A stretch of 64,000 nucleotides of DNA, from NCBI GenBank assembly GCA_947044365.1, contig OX345636.1:58717537-58781536 (forward strand). The letters are read 5' to 3'. A model generated the notes under the pieces. The model made no database searches and had not been told where the DNA came from. It saw nothing but the letters and a program-made list of their open reading frames with translations. The position numbers were made by a program, and so were the translations under genes. Positions 1 through 12,132 of the stretch are shown in pieces (positions within the stretch are counted from its first letter, which is position 1; the number at the start of each line of letters is the position of its first letter). This stretch comes from Petrosia ficiformis. Its lineage: Eukaryota > Porifera > Demospongiae > Haplosclerida > Petrosiidae.

Positions 1-16
1 ATTGAGCTACAAGTAG

Positions 17-310
17 TCATGATTTTCGCCCTACTTGTTCCCTGTAAACCTTACCCTTCATGGATTGTGGGAAAACATTCGTAACAAAGCTGACAACCTT
101 GCGATCATGGAAAACAAAATAGTTATTCCCACTTGATGAGCAAGAGTTATACGAACCCTTTGGAGGAGCACTGTTGTCTTTGGGGTCAGTGTCGTCTGTA
201 GGACCTTCCATACCCGTAAATTCTGGGTACATTCCAGAGTACAGCGATTGGAGAAGGCTATGAGCTTTAGCCTCACGTTTACGATCAGAAGAAGACGAAC
301 CTGTAGACAT
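17..310 (-). pseudogene. possible piggyBac-transposase-derived exon or fragment
   Basis: This is an open frame of 97 codons starting at an ATG at 310 and ending in a stop at 17-19. The N-terminal half is Ser/Lys-rich and low in complexity. The C-terminal half (about residues 64-93, around FVFHDRKVVSFVTNVF) resembles the strand-rich piece of piggyBac-type (PGBD) transposases just before the last catalytic Asp. No other piggyBac catalytic motif is visible, and the window starts too close to show more. It could be a decayed transposon end, the first exon of a domesticated PGBD-like gene, or chance. The family assignment is weak and rests on motif shape only. Confidence 0.3.
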
Positions 311-404
311 GAAAAATTACATAATCATTTAATGCACTTGTAGTGTGTGAATCAAAATAATTAATTATGAGCACAATTATATGCAAAATACTACACATAA
401 TTTA

Positions 405-2150
405 ATTAATACGTTCATGAATATTCATGAGATTACGGTAACAACGATCAATATTGAAAGTTTGTGGTTAGTGGGTGGGATATACTCCACCCTCTGCCTA
501 TGAATATAGTTAAATCTCAGTGCATTTACATGTAAAATTGGGCCCCAATTTAAGTAATATGCTCATGAATATTCATGAGTTTGACGTCACAATCATGAAT
601 ATTCATGAATGTGTGGTTAGTGGGTGGGGTATACTCCACCCTCTACCTATGAATATAGTTAAATCTCAGTCTAATTGCATGTAAAAATGGGCCCAAATTT
701 AAGTAATATGCTCATGAATATTCATGAGTTTGACGTCACAATCATGAATATTTATGATTGTGTGGTTAGTGGGTGGGGTATACTCCACCCTCTGCCTATG
801 AATATAGTTAAATCTCAGTGCATTTGCATGTAAAATTGGGACCAAATTTAAGTAATATGCTCATGAATATTCATGAGTTTGACGTCACAATCATGAATAT
901 TCATGATTGTGTGGTTAGTGGGTGGGGTATACTCCACCCTCTGCCTATGAATATAGTTAAATCTCAGTGCATTTGCATGTAAAATTGGGCCCAAATTTAC
1001 GTAATATGCTCATGAATATTCATGAGTTTGACGTCACAGTCATGAATATTCATGATTGTGTGTTTAGTGGGTGGGGTATACTCCACCTACTACCTATGAA
1101 TATAGTTAAATCTCAGTGCATTTGCATGTAAAATTGGGCCCAAATTTACGTAATATGCTCATGAATATTCATGAGTTTGACGTCACAATCATGAATATTT
1201 ATGATTGTGTGGTTAGTGGGTGGGGTATACTCCACCCTCTGCCTATGAATATAGTTAAATCTCAGTGCATTTGCATGTAAAATTGGGCCCAAATTTACGT
1301 AATATGCTCATGAATATTCATGAGTTTGACGTCACAGTCATGAATATTCATGATTGTGTGGTTAGTGGGTGGGGTATACTCCACCTACTACCTATGAATA
1401 TAGTTAAATCTCAGTGCATTTGCATGTAAAATTGGGACCAAATTTACGTAATATGCTCATGAATATTCATGAGTTTGACGTCACAATCATGAATATTTAT
1501 GATTGTGTGGTTAGTGGGTGGGGTATACTCCACCCTCTGCCTATGAATATAGTTAAATCTCAGTGCATTTGCATGTAAAATTGGGCCCAAATTTAAGTAA
1601 TATGCTCATGAATATTCATGAGTTTGACGTCACAATCATGAATATTCATGATTGTGTGGTTAGTGGGTGGGGTACACTCCACCCTCTGCCTATGAATATA
1701 GTTAAATCTCAGTGCATTTGCATGTAAAATTGGGCCCAAATTTACGTAATATGCTCATGAATATTCATGAGTTTGACGTCACAATCATGAATTTTCACGA
1801 TTGTGTGGTTAGTGGGTGGGGTATACTCCACCCTCTGCCTATGAATATAGTTAAATCTCAGTGCATTTGCATGTAAAATTGGGCCCAAATTTACGTAATA
1901 TGCTCATGAATATTCATGAGTTTGACGTCACAATCATGAATTTTCACGATTGTGTGGTTAGTGGGTGGGGTATACTCCACCCTCTACCTATGAATATAGT
2001 GAAATCTCAGTGCAATTGCATGTAAAATTTGGGACTATATTTAATTGTTATGCTCATGAACATTCATGAGTTTGACGTCACAATGATCACTATTCATACA
2101 TTGTGGTTAGCGGGTGAGGTATAGTCCACCCTCTATCTATGAATATCATT
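405..2150. repeat. 149-bp tandem array, about 12 copies, with CRE and octamer motifs
   Basis: The TGACGTCA motif recurs exactly every 149 bp (583, 732, 881, 1030, 1179 and onward). Each monomer holds the perfect palindrome CTCATGAATATTCATGAG, then TGACGTCA, a second ATCATGAATATTCATGAT-type palindrome, a GGGTGGGGTATACTCCACC stretch and ATTTGCAT. The first and last copies (405-540 and 2030-2150) are clearly diverged while central copies are nearly identical, as expected when unequal exchange homogenises the middle of an array. No coding potential is seen. Confidence 0.95.
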
Positions 2151-2264
2151 GAAAGTGTTTCAAGACGACATATAATTTGCTCATAGTTTCGTACATTTAT
2201 ATTAATTTGACCACATCAAGTATAAAGTAGCATCTCGTGACATTTATTATTACAGGCTGTATTA

Positions 2265-2287
2265 CAATTATTATATATACATAATAT

Positions 2288-2337
<50 letters not shown>

Positions 2338-2365
2338 ATATATGTATAATTATATATATATTGTA
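2265..2365. repeat. AT dinucleotide microsatellite
   Basis: An almost pure (AT)n tract that directly flanks the foldback MITE which follows. Confidence 0.9.
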
Positions 2366-2552
2366 TATAGACCTGTGAATCTTTAATCCACCAGCATACT
2401 ATATATTGTATATAGTACACTTACAGTTCTTATATACCACAATATAAACCCTTGGTTTAGTGTCTTTGGATGTGATATAGCCCGAGCTTGCGAGACACTA
2501 AACCTCGGGTCTATATTTTGTATATAAGAACTGTAAGTGTACAATATAATAT
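2366..2552. mobile_element. foldback MITE, family A, copy 1
   Basis: Inverted arms contain AGTACACTTACAGTTCTTATA on the left and TATAAGAACTGTAAGTGTAC on the right. They enclose a core with TTTAGTGTCT..GGATGTGATATAGCCCGAGCTTGCGAG. A second copy lies in opposite orientation at 38,866-39,090, including the same GTGAATCTTTAATCCACC flank. Both copies sit inside (AT)n tracts, so the family probably inserts at TA/AT-rich sites. It has no ORF. Confidence 0.8.
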
Positions 2553-2720
<168 letters not shown>

Positions 2721-3229
2721 TAGTAATAACCTGTCGTCTTGTATTATCAGAGATTATGTAATTATTGTTATTCACTCACCAAATGTATCGCTGTGTTCGA
2801 GATCTGTACTCATATTATCTAAAACAATAAAAATGATATACTTGTACAACAGGATTATCACTTACAGTTTCGTAACCCGGGGGCTTTTGAAAAAAGAATG
2901 AATTAATTTTAATAATAATTCCAACCACACCTACCATGGATGTAATATACTGATTGCGAGGTGTGGCTCAGCATCTCATTAAAATCAAAACCTTCGTTGC
3001 AAATGAATACAGGCAATTTGCAACTTTCTCCAACTTCTGGAGCAATCTAACACTCACCTCAACCTTGCTTACCAATTACTGCAAGCACAGCATCTACTCA
3101 AGTCTGCACACGAACGCTATTTGTCACTTATTCTCCCAACATCCCTTTCTCTCTCGCTAGAACCAGCTAGAAACCCAAGTCTATACATCACACAAACATC
3201 AACATAACGTTCTACTCTCCTCTCCTTTC

Positions 3230-3230
<1 letters not shown>
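2721..3230. other. unassigned AT-rich spacer
   Basis: No convincing gene. A 68-codon open frame at 2,954-3,160 has no recognisable motif and no exon boundaries. Confidence 0.5.

Positions 3231-3231
<1 letters not shown>

Positions 3232-3261
<30 letters not shown>
3232..3261. repeat. T30 homopolymer
   Basis: Thirty consecutive T. It could be a retroposon poly(A) tail on the minus strand, but no retroposed body is recognised beside it. Confidence 0.9.
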
Positions 3262-3264
<3 letters not shown>

Positions 3265-3534
3265 TATTTTAAGCTAACTTCAAAGTAACATCAAAGGGCG
3301 GACACTTGAATCAAAGCACCGCTAGACCACATCCAACGAAGCGTAGGCGTTTTGAACAATAGAATGCCGACATGCCGCCACCACATTGGTATACTCTTGT
3401 AATCTACAGTAATTTGGGGTGTGGTACATCCAAGACCCAGCCATTGCAGTGAAATTTAGCAATGTAATAAGTAGGTGTGGTACTTCCTATCTGACAGGAT
3501 GTTGTAAAATTACAACACTAAAAAACTGAAAGTG

Positions 3535-3870
3535 ATAATCACCTCGCCCTCGGGCCTACGGCCCTCGTGCTCGGTGATTATAAATCTGATATAGCACTCG
3601 TAGCGTGTTATAACGTATACATATATATATATATAATTATATATATATATATAATATATATGCCACGATGAAGCCACCCTTCAAAGCTTCTGACAGTGCC
3701 ATAAATGTGATTTATGCACGGTGGTTTGATATGAGCACTGTGTGTTTTGTGGCTTCATTAGCTTGACTTTGAACTTGATAGTTGTCATGCCCACTTGTGC
3801 AATATCAGGCTTATGATCACATCGCCCTCGGGCTTGGTGATTATAATCCTGATATACCACTCGTGGCATG
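3535..3870. repeat. dispersed repeat, two related pieces around an AT tract
   Basis: The motif ATC.CCTCGCCCTCGGGC...GGTGATTATAA..CTGATATA occurs at 3,540-3,600 and again at 3,818-3,868, separated by (AT)n and a unique stretch. This suggests two fragments of a MITE-like repeat, or one element disrupted by the sequence between them. Element ends are not defined. Confidence 0.5.
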
Positions 3871-4309
3871 AATTTATATGTAATATAATTATAATTATAT
3901 AAATTATGTACTGTAAATCATACAAATTATGTAAATCAGAGGCTATAATCCTACTAATGTTTTGTTACCCTTTCTTGGTTCTAGTCACAAAGGCCTTTTC
4001 AAAATATTGTAATTTGTTCATTGAAAACACGAGAAAGCGAATAAAAGAAATAGTCAAGTAGGTCATTGGCATATACCATGAAAGAACATAGAAGAGCTGA
4101 TGTATGTATCAAGGTTGGGGTCAATTACTATACTAACACATTAATTACCATTACAATTACTTTGTGTCTTTATCATTACCTTTACTATTACCCTCATGGC
4201 TTTAGTACGTAATTAAATTATTTGCTTGTTAATTACCATTATATTTCAATTCCATTCACTACATAATAAAACTGTTAAGTATAGTATTGTTTCAAGTTTT
4301 TTGGCAATA

Positions 4310-5840
4310 AGCGATATCGTTGCTTTCTTAGAATATTTCCTGCCATGCTAGATGCCCTCTGACAGGTACTGATGTAGCAGGAACAGAGCAACTAAGTATT
4401 GGATATGCTATACTATTATTTTTCTATTAGACCAAGGAGCCTTTCTTAATTTCTTTTTCACTGTGAACAGCAGCTAAGTAGTAATCTAGTTTTTAATATG
4501 CAGTTCTTGTCTTGTTGGTAATGTGACTTTTGTCCATAAAGGAAAGAGCTTCCTCCTTTTGGATGGAGACACAGATTCAATGTCACCTTCAGATTGAGCA
4601 ATAACAAGTGTATCAGGATTGCTATCCATATCTGCCCTATTTTCTTCTTCACATTATTAATTTCTGAAACAGAGGAAGACCGTGATGGTTTAATTTCTGG
4701 ATCCATGACAGTTGCTATGATGAAAATTGAATCTGATTTGATTGCACTGAGTCTTGCCATGAGGTTTTCTTTGAGAATGTGTACTAGGTTTTGTAAGTGC
4801 CGATCGAACGCTAGTGGTCTCAATGTGCTTCTGTAGGCCAATAAAACAAGGAAGTGCTACACATGCAGATGCATATGTGTCACCTTGTACATGTTTAGTT
4901 GCTTCTTCAAATTGTTCAAATACTAGCTCTTGTAAAACTGCTTTAGCAGTTAGTGACAAATGCAAGTCCTTCTTACTTACAATGCCATTAACCCTTAGAA
5001 CACTGATATCACATATATGTGACATTTCACCCCTACGTGGTTAGCAGTGTGTTCCTAGCTTTACAAAGCTCTCCAAATGCTTGTAGTTAGCGTCAGGCAA
5101 AAGCTCATGAAAATGGCTAAAAAAGTTGCGGGGGGAATCAGGGGCTCTCGCGCTCTGGTGGGTACCTGAGACATTTCCCTTGCTGTAAAACTTGAAATCG
5201 TGGGTATAGCTGCTGCCAACATGCAGTGGGGTCAATTTTGTTTGCCCCAGTTCCGGTCAAAAGAGGAAGAGCACTGCATTTGATTTAATTCGACTTTCGA
5301 GTCCCGGTAAGCAAGTTGGTAGACGTAGTATTCCATGTCAGAAAAGGAGCCAAGTTTGGGGAAGAGAAAGTGAACTGTGGCCAAAACATATGCAATAGAG
5401 TCGCCAGTGTTGGAAATGGTAAGAATTGTGAAAAACAAGCTCATTCCTCTAAGGGTTAGTTAATATCGTCAACCTTCAATAGAAGCATTACCATCATTAA
5501 TTGTGAGTTCCATTGGGTGTCATCTTTTGCAATCAGCACTTTATGAAATTTTTCTTCTAATTTCTCAATTACGATGGTTGACTTCCGACATCAGCGACAA
5601 TTTTGACAATACATTTTGCAGTTTTCTGCAACCCATTGATTCCATCACTGACATACAACTGTAAAGTGTGTACAAAACAACTGATAGTATCAGTTGTTTT
5701 GTACACACTCTCATCTCATTTCATCTTCATCTCCCACTCATCAGTAATAAAGTGGCAGGACACACCCAAATAGCTATGCATACGTCTGCTGCTCCATATG
5801 TAATATACTACAGCTATTCAATTTTAAGAGCAAAGGATGT
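4310..5840 (-). pseudogene. hAT-family transposase, decayed and interrupted
   Basis: Read on the minus strand, successive fragments follow the order of hAT transposases. First comes SSRRMHSYLGVSCHFITDEW (about 5,830-5,740), then CFVHTLQLYVSDGI (about 5,690-5,640), then a KLEEKF..DDTQWNSQLM block (about 5,570-5,490). Next is FEEATKHVQGDTYASACVAL plus an IATVMDPEIK block (about 4,930-4,680), and finally a C-terminal dimerisation-type YPILSCSVPATSVP segment (about 4,400-4,350). Frame changes and stops separate the blocks, so it cannot encode a full protein. A TTAA-flanked element (4,992-5,455) splits it. The family call is solid from motif order; the exact ends are not defined. Confidence 0.8.
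4992..5455. mobile_element. TTAA-type (piggyBac-like) MITE inserted in the hAT pseudogene
   Basis: The ends are TTAA-CCCTTAGA on the left (TTAA at 4,988-4,991) and TCTAAGGG-TTAG on the right (5,456-5,459, one substitution from TTAA). The CCC/GGG termini and TTAA target are typical of piggyBac elements. The flanking hAT reading frame becomes continuous across the TTAA if this 464-bp insert is ignored, which supports insertion. Minus-strand open frames inside have no recognised domain. Confidence 0.65.
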
Positions 5841-5884
5841 GTGATTACAATAATAACATTTTTATAATTATAATGGCATCATGG

Positions 5885-6690
5885 GTTATTAATGTCAATT
5901 TTTGCACGTATCACAAAACCACTTTGAATGTGATTCTATAACATTCTCTGATACAGAAACACAAAGATCTATGTGAAACCACTCTTTGCAGGTATTGCAC
6001 ATGATCATCACACATCCAGAAATTTGTGGTGTCAACAGTTACAACAAACTTCAACTGAGTGAGTAAATTTGACTTTCTGATTTCCTCTTCTCCTCTTCTT
6101 TGTCAGAATGAGATAAAGTTTGCCAGCTTCCAGACAGTGAAAAAGGTGATCCCTATATAGCTCCTTTCTTTCTGGTTATATAAAAACGTACTGGGGTTCT
6201 CTCCATGAACAAGTGCAGTAGCATTTGCTAGGGCAAAAATACAGCAATCTGAAAAAACGTCCTGTATTTGACAATCCACATGTCTGTGGTACAAGATTAT
6301 AATATAAAACAGTGTAGTATGACTAGCTACAATGACATGCATGAACTAAATGTAATTACTCACTGAAGGTTGATTAGTGATAATGGTGTTGCCAATAGTG
6401 CAGCAATGTGTGTTGATAAATCTTGTGTTACAGTAGGAGGTAGACTATCAAAAATGTCAACATCACCTGGGCAGCATCCTATTGTTGAGATGGTAAGCAG
6501 TGGCCTTGACCTGTATACAGCACCTGGACAAATTCAGTTGGCTCTTCACAAAATGCCAGGGTTCTACCCAAAACAACTGATTGGAGGCTAGGAACTACTT
6601 CAAACTGTCGTTTCAACAATTCTTGTCCAGCATCAATAAGTTCATCATTGAGCCAGTCTGTTCCTGTAAGAAATTTCTGATCCATTAATG
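5885..6690 (-). pseudogene. Ulp1-like cysteine protease with PHD-like finger, decayed
   Basis: The minus strand begins with a TDWLNDELIDAGQELLKRQF-type block (from 6,685), characteristic of transposon-associated C48/Ulp1-like proteases. A YTGQGH block carries the expected catalytic His. A likely one-base loss just after it shifts the frame to IGCCPGDVDIFDSLPPTVT. A GTGAGT..CCACAG intron (about 6,359-6,275) leads to QIQDVFSDCCIFALANATA, which holds the Gln and Cys positions of the active site (usually DCG, here DCC). Further down, CNTCKEWFHIDLC...KWFCDTC looks like a PHD/zinc finger. Family members normally act as deSUMOylase-like proteases or ride in transposons. Here the frameshifts argue for a pseudogene. 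Confidence 0.65.
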
Positions 6691-7001
6691 TCAGTCCAGC
6701 TATCTACTTCCGATGTTGCTTCTTGTGTGCTTTTGAAATACCAGTAGATAAGTCAATTGGTTTTTTAGTAGTAACAAAGATACCTGTTTGGAAAAATTAT
6801 TGGGTATTCTAGCGTGTATATAACCATCTTGATCAGTAGAAAACATCTTGAGTTCTGTCTGATATGTAATATGCCAAGGGCTACATACATAAAATGAAGA
6901 TAGTAATAAAACAGAAAAGATTTGACAAACTTTCAATTTGTGTTTTTTTGGAGGTGGAAAAGAATCAATACAACTGAAATTAGACCCATGTGGTGTGGAT
7001 A

Positions 7002-7024
7002 CATGATGTTATCCGAGATGTAAA

Positions 7025-7056
<32 letters not shown>

Positions 7057-7085
7057 CACCTGAGGCAATGTGTGATTCTTGCCCT
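7002..7085 (-). mobile_element. SINE tail fragment
   Basis: ATGATGTTATCCGAGATGTA, then (GAAA)n and ACACCTGAGGCAATG, match the tails of the three SINE copies at 53.2-54.3 kb. The tRNA-related part is missing. Confidence 0.7.
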
Positions 7086-7239
7086 GAGGCTAAGCGAAGG
7101 ACATAAGAATTACTAATGTAATAATTGGAACTACTAGCTGCAGCAGAAGAATGATGCAAGATGTTGTTGGAGTTATAGAACATAAATTGAGTCAATGCCG
7201 TTACTCCCACTTTGAAATGCATCCATTTTTTACACCACA

Positions 7240-8010
7240 TATCATGTTATAAATTTGTTATCCTTATAACTTAGTTTCACTTGTTATAATCATAGTGGTA
7301 TGCAACTGTCAATACTTTATATAGAAATAGTGAAATGTGTGTAGATGGCACATAACTCATTTACATTGTAAAATGTAGGGATTTTTAACAAGTTTGAAAT
7401 AAATAATTATATATATTTAAATATTATAATATATGCTTCATATTATTATAGCAAATAACTGGAATACCTATTTTTATCCTGTCTATTAATCTCATATTCC
7501 ATACTACCAAATAACTTCACTTTAAAGGCAGCCATCAACAAATGTATAGAAACCTTCAACCATATAGTTTAGTAGCACAATCATATTGTATTATATAGGC
7601 ATAGTCAGTTGTTCAGCACAACAGTTGTTATGACAGATCAAAACTAGTAATATTAAAAATTATAATTATTTATACATTGTTAACCCTGACACCGGTACTG
7701 TTTCTGTATCTGGGTACCGTTTGTGCATGCGCAGAAACCAAACACGTGAGTCGAAATCGCAATAAAAGGGCCGTTGATAAGAGTCTTGCTCCGTATTACC
7801 AGCTTTTTTTGGCTTTTAGAGAGCAGAACAATCTGTAAATAGACCAATGCTGCTTTATAAACATCTATTACAGCAAAAATGTGAGGTAATATAGTATATT
7901 TTATTGCAAACAAATTATAAATATTATCATAGACGTCCATCATTTTATTGTGAACGGATATCCGAATAGTAAAAGCAGGACCCCTGGTTATTAGTCCCTA
8001 ATGTCATATT
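7240..8010. other. unassigned AT-rich spacer
   Basis: No supported gene. A more GC-rich patch at 7,680-7,800 (TTAACCCTGACACCGG...) could be one end of a TTAA-type element, but no matching right end was found. Confidence 0.4.
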
Positions 8011-8019
8011 AGTCACTAC

Positions 8020-10085
8020 TGTCTCTATTCTAAGATTAGTCGTTAGTTGCTAATGTAACATTAGTCACTACTATACATTAGTACTACTATCCTTATTGTA
8101 ACATTAGTCACTATTGTAACATTAGTCACTACTATACATTAGTACTACTATCCCTATTGTAACATCAGTCACTACTATCCCTATTGTAACATTAGTCACT
8201 TTTGTAACATTAGTAACATTAGTCACTACTATCCCTATTGTAACATTAGTCACTACTATACATTAGTACTACTATCCCTATTGTAACATTAGTCACTATT
8301 GTAACATTAGTCACTATTGTAACATTAGTCACTACTATACATTAGTACTACTATCCCTATTGTAGCATTAGTCACTATTGTAACATTAGTCACTATTGTA
8401 ACATTAGTCACTACTATACATTAGTACTACTATCCCTATTGTAGCATTAGTCACTATTGTAACATTAGTCACTACTATCCCTATTGTAGCATTAGTCACT
8501 ATTGTAACATTAGTCAATATTGTAACATTAGTAACATTAGTCACTACTATCCCTATTGTAACATTAGTCACTACTATCCCTATTGTAGCATTAGTCACTA
8601 CTATACATTAGCACTACTATCCCTATTGTAGCATTAGTCACTACTATACATTAGTACTACTATCCCTATTGTAACATTAGTCACTATTGTAACATTAGTA
8701 ACATTAGTCACTACTATCCCTATTGTAACATTAGTCACTACTATCCCTATTGTAGCATTAGTCACTACTATACATTAGTAACATTAGTCACTACTATCCC
8801 TATTGTAACATTAGTCACTACTATCCCTATTGTAGCATTAGTCACTACTGTAACATTAGTCACTATTGTAACATTAGTAACATTAGTCACTACTATCCCT
8901 ATTGTAGCATTAGTCACTACTATCCGTATTGTAGCATTAGTCACTACTATACATTAGTACTACTATCCCTATTGTAACATTAGTCACTACTATACATTAG
9001 TACTACTATCCCTATTGTAGCATTAGTCACTACTATCCGTATTGTAACATTAGTCACTACTATACATTAGTACTACTATCCCTATTGTAACATTAGTCAC
9101 TATTGTAACATTAGTCGCTACTTTACCATTAGTCACTAGTATGCCATTAGTCACTACTATCCCTATTGTAACATTAGTCACTATTGTAACATTAGTCACT
9201 ATTGTAACATTAGTAACATTAGTCACTACTATCCCTATTGTAACATTAGTCACTACTATCCCTATTGTAGCATTAGTCACTACTATACATTAGTACTACT
9301 ATCCCTATTGTAACATTAGTCACTATTGTAACATTAGTCGCTACTTTACCATTAGTCACTACTATGCCATTAGTCACTACTATCCCTATTGTAACATTAG
9401 TCACTATTGTAACATTAGTAACATTAGTCACTACTATCCCTATGGTAACATTAGTCACTACTATCCCTATTGTAGCATTAGTCACTACTATACATTAGTA
9501 CTACTATCCCTATTGTAACATTAGTCACTACTATACATTAGTACTACTATCCCTATTGTAACATTAGTCACTACTATACCATTAGTCACTATCCCTATTG
9601 TAACATTAGTCACTACTATACATTAGTACTACTATCCCTATTGTAGCATTAGTCACTACTATACATTAGTACTACTATCCCTATTGTAGCATTAGTCACT
9701 ACTATACATTAGTACTACTATCCCTATTGTAACATTAGTCACTACTATACATTAGTACTACTATCCCTATTGTAACATTAGTCACTATTGTAACATTAGT
9801 CGCTATTGTAACATTAGTCACTACTATACATTAGTACTACTATCCCTATTGTAACATTAGTCACTACTATCCCCATTGTAACATTAGTCACTACTATGCC
9901 ATTAGTCACTACTATCCCTGTTGTAACATTAGTCACTACTATACCATTAGTCACCATCCCTATTGTAACATTAGTCACTACTATACCATTAGTCACTATC
10001 CCTTTTGTAACGTTAGTCACCACTATATCCTTAGTCACTACTATCCCTATTGTCACCTTAGTCACTATTGTCTCTACTCTATTAT
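8020..10085. repeat. composite short tandem array, about 27-bp modules
   Basis: Modules of TTAGTCACTACTATCCCTATTGTAACA alternate with a shorter TTAGTCACTATTGTAACA and with ACTATACATTAGTACTACTATCCC. All lie in the same orientation, about 2 kb in total. The related TAGTCACTA core recurs at 54.3-57.2 kb. The TNVTIGIVV-type open frames across this array are repeat artefacts. Confidence 0.95.
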
Positions 10086-10089
10086 GGTA

Positions 10090-10570
10090 AGTTTAATTTT
10101 TTGCTAAGGTACATGTACATTTACACGTATCCTCCTAATCTTATTCTTTTTATGTTTTGATATTCATCAGTACATCATGTAACATACACTCTTGCCAAAC
10201 CTAGTAGGAAGACAAACGAACACGTCTCTTCCACCCATAAACGCATCTATTACCTTCCTCTGCTCTGGTTTTAGCTCTTTAATACCCAGAGATTCTACAT
10301 TTGTATCAACAGCATCCATAGTTACGTATTACCTGGATAATATCACATGACTTTTTACCGTGATGCAAATCCATTGTATTGCAGTATTTCTAACATTTAT
10401 CATGAGTCATGACCTGTTGTATTGCGTGTCACCAGACACTTCCTCCTCCTCTAGCGAAGGGGCTGGCTCATGAAACTACATGTGTATGGAACAGGAACTT
10501 TTTTATTGAGGGCTACTGTATATGCTTTTGTCACAGACATGTATTTGTTGCATATGTAGCTCAGGAAATT
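10090..10570. other. unassigned spacer
   Basis: No supported gene or repeat structure was recognised between the array and the next MITE. Confidence 0.4.
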
Positions 10571-10571
10571 G

Positions 10572-10683
10572 TGAAATAATTAGACTATATATGGTACTAT
10601 ACTGCAATACTATGATAGAAACCCTATTTCAAACTAGCCTATACACTATCTTGTATAGTACCATATTATACTCTAATTATTTC
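10572..10683. mobile_element. 112-bp TIR MITE
   Basis: GAAATAATTAGACTATA..ATGGTACTATAC on the left is mirrored by GTATAGTACCAT..TATACTCTAATTATTTC on the right, so almost the whole element folds on itself. No clear target duplication was seen. Confidence 0.6.
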
Positions 10684-10784
10684 ATGTGGTCACATGAAGC
10701 ATGAACCCATTCTTAATTATTGAGTCATTTTGTACAGAATACACACACATTTGTTATATACATGTATCTACAAAACCTACTATG

Positions 10785-11697
10785 TGTGGATACTAAATTA
10801 CATGTACTTTGTATTACTAACAAAACCTAATGACTACTATGTGTGGATACTATGTGTGGATACCAAATTACATGTACTTTGTATTACTAACAAAACCTAA
10901 TGAGTACTATGTGTGGATACCAAATTACATGTACTTTCTATTACTTACAAAACCTAATGAGTACTATGTGTGGATACCAAATTACATGTACTTTGTATTA
11001 CTTACAAAACCTAATGAGTACTATGTGTGGATACCAAATTACATGTACTTTGTATTACTAACAAAACCTAATGAGTACTATGTGTGGATACTAAATTACA
11101 TGTACTTTCTATTACTTACAAAACCTAATGAGTACTATGTGTGGATACCAAATTACATGTACTTTGTATTACTAACAAAACCTAATGAGTACTATGTGTG
11201 GATACTAAATTACATGTACTTTCTATTACTTACAAAACCTAATGAGTACTACGTGTGGATACCAAATTACATGTACTTTGTATTACTTACAAAACCTAAT
11301 GAGTACTATGTGTGGATACCAAATTACATGTTCTTTGTATTACTAACAAAACCTAATGAGTACTATGTGTGGATACTAAATTACATGTACTTTCTATTAC
11401 TTACAAAACCTAATGAGTACTATGTGTGGATACTAAATTACATGTACTTTGTATTACTTACAAAACCTAATGAGTACTATGTGTGGATACCAAATTACAT
11501 GTACTTTCTATTACTTACACAACCTAATGAGTACTATGTGTGGATACCAAATTACATGTACTTTCTATTACTAACAAAACCTAATGAGTACTATGTGTGG
11601 ATACCAAATTACATGTACTTTGTATTACTTACAAAACCTAATGAGTACTATGTGTGGATACCAAATTACATGTACTTTGTATTACTTACAAAACAAT
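10785..11697. repeat. 57-bp tandem array with uninterrupted reading frame
   Basis: About 16 copies of a 57-bp unit containing TACTATGTGTGGATACCAAA, ACATGTACTTTGTATTACTT and ACAAAACCTAATGAG. Because 57 is divisible by three, the plus strand stays open for 289 codons (10,830-11,699), repeating YYVWIPNYMYF.LLTKPNE. Differences between copies (CCA/CTA, GTA/CTA, CTA/CTT) are mostly amino-acid changing, so there is no sign of purifying selection. No signal peptide or start context is evident. It is treated as a minisatellite, not a gene. Confidence 0.9.
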
Positions 11698-11742
11698 GAA
11701 AGAGTGAATGTTTACATGTAATTAAGTACTTAATCACAATTA

Positions 11743-11745
<3 letters not shown>

Positions 11746-11808
<63 letters not shown>
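11746..11808. repeat. CT dinucleotide microsatellite
   Basis: A pure (CT)n run. Confidence 0.95.
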
Positions 11809-11812
<4 letters not shown>

Positions 11813-12132
11813 TCCCTCTCTTTTCTGCTTAAATCAATCACAATTACTTTGCCAACACCTTATAATCTTTGACGTTGGGGTGTGTCTAGAGTTAAGCTTT
11901 CCTGTGTTTTATGTCACATGGTTTCCACTCTGATGCATATTTTGACTGGTTGCCCTGTGGCATTGCATCAGGGGAAGTACACTTGGTGGCACAACTCAGT
12001 ACATTTTGTCATTCAATAATATCATCTTGGAATGCACAAAAAGATGTTTATGCTAATACATTAAGTCTACCAAACATTGAGTTTGTTAAACCTGGACTCT
12101 AGCCATCTAAAGGACATCCTCGCAAACAACTA

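Noticed and set aside
7680..7943. 87-aa minus-strand ORF, possible TTAA element gene
   Set aside because: Only one putative end is visible and the frame shows no transposase motif.
8404..10090. Thr/Val/Ile-rich short proteins
   Set aside because: They arise from the TTAGTCACTA tandem modules, whose length keeps frames open. No start context or motif.
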